DNA of 64,000 nucleotides, from positions 1 to 64,000 of the forward strand of contig CAZDMQ010000008.1 in assembly GCA_964506685.1 (NCBI GenBank), in the 5' to 3' direction. A program made the translations under genes and the position numbers. The notes under the pieces were generated by a model. It was not told the DNA's origin, ran no database searches, and saw nothing but the letters and a program-made list of their open reading frames with translations. Numbering within the stretch: the first letter of the stretch is position 1; each line of letters starts with the position of its first letter. Origin of the DNA: UBA5336 sp964506685. GTDB taxonomy: Bacteria; Pseudomonadota; Alphaproteobacteria; Caulobacterales; Hyphomonadaceae. Of this stretch, positions 61,201-64,000 are shown piece after piece.

Positions 61201-62502
61201 GTGCGCCATCCCAGGACCTGGCCCCAATGGACCGAACACAAGGCCGGTCACGTGGTGATCCCCGCTGCTGTGCTCCTGGTCGCGATCGCTGCCCTGACCG
61301 GCGGCCTCTACGACCTGCGAAACCTGCACATGCAGCGCCAGCACCTCAAGGCCGCGGCCAATGCCGCCGTGCTCGAAGGCGTCCGAGCGCTCGACTATCC
61401 CGAGACTACGCGCGCCCGTGTCGAATTCTCGGCCATGGCAGAGGTCGCTAGCCGGCTTGGCGAGACCCGTTTCGACACCCGCGCCCAGATCGATTCCCGG
61501 CGCAACCGGCTGGAAATCGCCATCGAGGCGCCGGCCAAGGTCCGCTTCCCCGGTCCCCTCAGCCTGATCCGGACGGTATCTGTCGTCTCAGGCGCGGAGC
61601 TCGTCGCCACCGCCGGAAAGCTCTGCATGCTGGCCCGTCCGGATGCGGCGACCGGTGCGACCGGGTCCATCACCGTCGGAGAAAGGGCCGTGGTCGAGGC
61701 AGGCGACTGCGTTCTGCACTCCGACCGGGCGAGCGGAAAGGCCGTGTCCATGGCCAAAACTGCGCGGGTCTCCGCCCGAGCACTCCACCGGGCAGCCGGA
61801 GATGACCATGCTCGCGCGGCAGACGGGCCCGATACCAATTCACAGCCCGGCCTGCGCCTTGTTGCACAGCGTGGTGACCCGCTCGCCGACCGGCCTGCGC
61901 CCGGCTTCAACCCCCTCGAGTGCGATGCTCGGGATCTGGTGGTGACCGGTCATGAAACCCTGTCGGAGGGAGTCTACTGCGGCGGTCTCACCATTGACGG
62001 GGGCACGGCCGACCTGTTTGCCGGCACATACGTCCTGGTCGACGGCCCCCTCCGGATCACGGGCGGTGGACGATTGCGCGGGGAGTTTGTCGGCTTCTAT
62101 CTCGCCGGCGAGGCGGCTGTTCTCGACATCACCGCCGAGTCCGACATGGCACTGACGGCGCCGCGCACGGGCGAGATGGCCGGCCTGATGGTCCGCAGTG
62201 CACCGGCTCCCGAAGACGCGGCCGGCCAGCGGCGAAAGCGTCGACACCGCCTCGCCAGCGAGAATGCCCGCCGACTGTCCGGGACCATCTACCTGCCAGG
62301 CGACCGGCTGGATATCGGCTCGGACGGTCCAATGGCCGGACAGTCGGACTATACCGTACTGATCGCTGGCGAAATCGTCGTTCCTGACGGCGCGCACCTG
62401 ACCCTGAATGCCGACCATGACGGTTCGCTGAGCCCGCTTCCGGGGGAGTTGAGCCGTCCGGTCAACGCCGTTGCCACGCTGGTCGAGCCGCCCCAGGGCT
62501 GA
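61201..62502 (+). CDS. TadG-like pilus-assembly-type membrane protein
   Basis: 433 aa from GTG 61201 with a near-perfect SD (AAAGGAGG). The N-terminal segment 'AGHVVIPAAVLLVAIAALTG' followed by 'HLKAAANAAVLEGVRAL' matches TadE/TadG-like proteins (pilin-like TM helix, then a helix with AADAAALA-type pattern). The remainder (about 130-430) is an extracytoplasmic beta-rich domain with four Cys ('KLCMLAR', 'AGDCVLHS', 'LECDARD', 'GVYCGGL') suggesting disulfides. No other tad genes are in the window. The precise role is unknown. Confidence 0.75.
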   Translation: MRHPRTWPQWTEHKAGHVVIPAAVLLVAIAALTGGLYDLRNLHMQRQHLKAAANAAVLEGVRALDYPETTRARVEFSAMAEVASRLGETRFDTRAQIDSRRNRLEIAIEAPAKVRFPGPLSLIRTVSVVSGAELVATAGKLCMLARPDAATGATGSITVGERAVVEAGDCVLHSDRASGKAVSMAKTARVSARALHRAAGDDHARAADGPDTNSQPGLRLVAQRGDPLADRPAPGFNPLECDARDLVVTGHETLSEGVYCGGLTIDGGTADLFAGTYVLVDGPLRITGGGRLRGEFVGFYLAGEAAVLDITAESDMALTAPRTGEMAGLMVRSAPAPEDAAGQRRKRRHRLASENARRLSGTIYLPGDRLDIGSDGPMAGQSDYTVLIAGEIVVPDGAHLTLNADHDGSLSPLPGELSRPVNAVATLVEPPQG

Positions 62503-62570
62503 CCCCTTGCGGCAATACCTGGCGCGCCGGACAGGATGGCCGGCGGCTCGAAGCGAGGCTGGCCTCAGCC

Positions 62571-63515
62571 TCAGCCTTCCTCCGGTTGCCCCTCATCGAT
62601 GATCTCGTCCGGGCGCAGAATGGTGAGGACGGCGGCCAGCCGGTCCCGCTCGGCGGTGTTGATCACATGCGCCTCGATTGCTGCCGCACAGCCGTTTTCC
62701 ACGGCCTGCGCATAAGCGGCCTCGGCACTTCCCTCCCGGCCGGACTGGTGCCAGCTGCTCAGCTCCATGATCACGGTGTCATGCGGCGGTGTCACACGGT
62801 CAACGTCAAACAGCGAATATCCTTCAGCGATCCTGACCGTCTCCCCGACAGGATGGCTTGCCCTGTAGGTCTCCACGCAGGCAGCAATTCGGTCCGGTCG
62901 CGAGTCATTGGCCAGAGTCAGGGCTGCCAGCTCCAGCTCCTCGGCATAAAGGAGGGCCCGAATGGCCCGCACGATATCGTCGCTGCCGCAAATGGACCGA
63001 ATGAAGTCCAGCCGCGACTCCTGATGGTCGAGGGGCCGTTGGGCAGCGAAATACTGGTCCCAGGTCCCCGACGGATCGATGCAGAAATCGCGCCGGTCGA
63101 TTCCGCCCCGGGCAAGCAGCGCACCGACCTCGGGATCGAACCGGTCACCATGGCTGTAGAGCGGGTTCACATAGCTGCGCAGCATGTCGCCCGTGAGTTC
63201 GAACCCGGCCGCCTGGAAGAGCGGAATCGCGACCGTATCGGCGACTTCCACCGCATTCTGGAATCCGGTGAGATTTGTGAGGTAACCGGCCCGGGCAAGC
63301 GCATTGCGCGCCTCGACCGGCGAGAGGTCCTCGGACACTGTCAGCGCGTCGGGGTTCCCGTCGAGCGAACTGCGCTGCGCCGACGCCGGCATCGCGAGCA
63401 GGCCCCAGATACAGAGCAAACCGGCGCAGAGCGACCGCACGTTGCGGACAAGCGCGGTCAGGCGCCGCAAGCAGGGATCGCCATGATGACCGGCGCGTGG
63501 GAAGGGTGCGGTCAT
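62571..63515 (-). CDS. Exported protein of unknown function
   Basis: 314 aa from ATG 63515 (GAGG 8 nt upstream; a GTG two codons earlier is too close to the SD). A long basic n-region and a hydrophobic segment ending 'AMPASAQ' (about residue 47) form the signal peptide. The mature part is mostly helical with four Cys ('DFCID', 'SICGSD', 'AACVET', 'NGCAAA'), which could form two disulfides. It contains 'LSPVEARNALARAGYLTNL' and 'NPLYSHGDRFDPEVG'. No family recognised. Confidence 0.7.
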   Translation of the reverse strand: MTAPFPRAGHHGDPCLRRLTALVRNVRSLCAGLLCIWGLLAMPASAQRSSLDGNPDALTVSEDLSPVEARNALARAGYLTNLTGFQNAVEVADTVAIPLFQAAGFELTGDMLRSYVNPLYSHGDRFDPEVGALLARGGIDRRDFCIDPSGTWDQYFAAQRPLDHQESRLDFIRSICGSDDIVRAIRALLYAEELELAALTLANDSRPDRIAACVETYRASHPVGETVRIAEGYSLFDVDRVTPPHDTVIMELSSWHQSGREGSAEAAYAQAVENGCAAAIEAHVINTAERDRLAAVLTILRPDEIIDEGQPEEG

Positions 63516-63609
63516 TGCCACGGCCTCATAAATGCAGTCTTTCCGCTGTCGCTATCAAGAAACCGGCGCCGGTGACAATGCCATTCCCCACGTGGGCGCC
63601 TCTGAAACG

Positions 63610-64000
63610 TCAGGCTGTTTCAAGCCGGAACGTCGAGAGCCGGGCGATTGCGGCACTGGCCTCGGCGACAAGATCATCGACGATTGCCTTGACGGGCCTG
63701 ACCGCACGCACACCCCCCGCAGACTGGCCCATGGCAAAGCACGAGGACGCCGCATCGAGCCGGGTTTCGTCCGTGATCCCGCCAATGCCACCGATCACGC
63801 CGGTCTGGTGGGAATGGATCGCCATTTGCGGGAACGGCATGATCTCGTCCGGCCGGCTCTCCCAGTCCTGGACATAGGGATTGGTGCGCACGCGCATCGG
63901 CTTGCCTGAATAGCAGCGGGTGCGCGTCGTGTCGGTATCGCTCGCCTCGACAATGGTCTGCTTGTAGAGACTGGCGGCATGCGCCTCCTCCGAGGCGATG
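63610..64000 (-). CDS. Nitronate monooxygenase, C-terminal part (5' end beyond window)
   Basis: The minus-strand frame is open to the window edge and reads 'IASEEAHAASLYKQTIVEAS', then 'CYSGKPMRVRTNPYVQDWE' and 'MGQSAGGVRAVRPVKAIVDD', matching the last third of FMN-dependent nitronate monooxygenases (2-nitropropane dioxygenase family). The start codon and FMN-binding part are outside the window. The 3' end is intact. Confidence 0.85.
   Translation of the reverse strand, partial: IASEEAHAASLYKQTIVEASDTDTTRTRCYSGKPMRVRTNPYVQDWESRPDEIMPFPQMAIHSHQTGVIGGIGGITDETRLDAASSCFAMGQSAGGVRAVRPVKAIVDDLVAEASAAIARLSTFRLETA

Overview
The window is GC-rich (roughly two thirds G+C by eye) and reads as chromosomal DNA of an alphaproteobacterium. 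The evidence is an rRNA operon ending 23S-5S-tRNA-fMet, an FYDLN-acid (TIGR02300) gene beside tRNA-Ala and a class II aroA, a DUF2853 gene, adjacent ubiE/ubiB, and a btaAB betaine-lipid operon. A marine Caulobacterales/Maricaulales/Hyphomonadaceae-type organism is my best guess. That placement is inference; no species can be named from the sequence alone.

Layout. 1-700: end of an rRNA operon (23S 3' end, 5S, initiator tRNA, strong terminator). 864-2857: EnvZ/OmpR-type two-component system on the minus strand. Divergent from it is an envelope gene group on the plus strand (3079-7228): a Gly/Ala/Ser-rich secreted protein, two outer-membrane barrel proteins, a four-EF-hand periplasmic protein and a fatty-acid-hydroxylase/sterol-desaturase membrane enzyme. 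The divergent promoter carries five GTTTCA elements, four of them arranged as two 10-bp-spaced tandem pairs in opposite orientation. 7229-8087 is a decayed stretch with abutting remnants of an SDR gene and, less certainly, an HpcH/HpaI aldolase gene.

8088-25891 is the most unusual region: about 18 kb encoding giant surface/secreted proteins. It holds four DUF11-type (conserved repeat) proteins of 173, 943, 1916 and 1981 aa. The 1916-aa protein ends in a large probable outer-membrane barrel. They are followed by an RTX calcium-binding-repeat protein whose 108-bp tandem repeats contain an assembly gap of 100 N. I infer that the DUF11 proteins form one surface assembly with the barrel protein as anchor or conduit.

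25931-35756 is mostly minus strand: a degenerate GT51-like membrane protein, an S9A oligopeptidase with an apparent frameshift in its lipoprotein signal, msrB with a small membrane ORF before it, a MaoC hydratase, a metallophosphoesterase, btaB-btaA (DGTS betaine lipid) and an exported methyltransferase-fold lipoprotein. A DUF3137 gene is on the plus strand. 35757-41766: xthA (probably leaderless mRNA), a two-gene TIR-membrane protein/lipoprotein unit, a quinone oxidoreductase, then an isoaspartyl-peptidase/membrane-protein/RNA-methyltransferase operon and a zinc-ribbon protein.

41984-64000 is largely housekeeping: DUF2853, 2'-5' RNA ligase-type phosphodiesterase, alpha/beta hydrolase, MoeB-like, AGCS symporter, a 458-aa membrane-anchored protein, ubiE-ubiB, mutM, coaBC, a PQQ-type sugar dehydrogenase lipoprotein, a probable delta-class carbonic anhydrase lipoprotein, rph, yebC, kdsA, tRNA-Ala(GGC), the FYDLN protein, aroA, a TadG-like protein, an exported protein of unknown function, and the C-terminal part of a nitronate monooxygenase cut by the window end. 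No CRISPR array, insertion sequence, prophage or integrase was seen.
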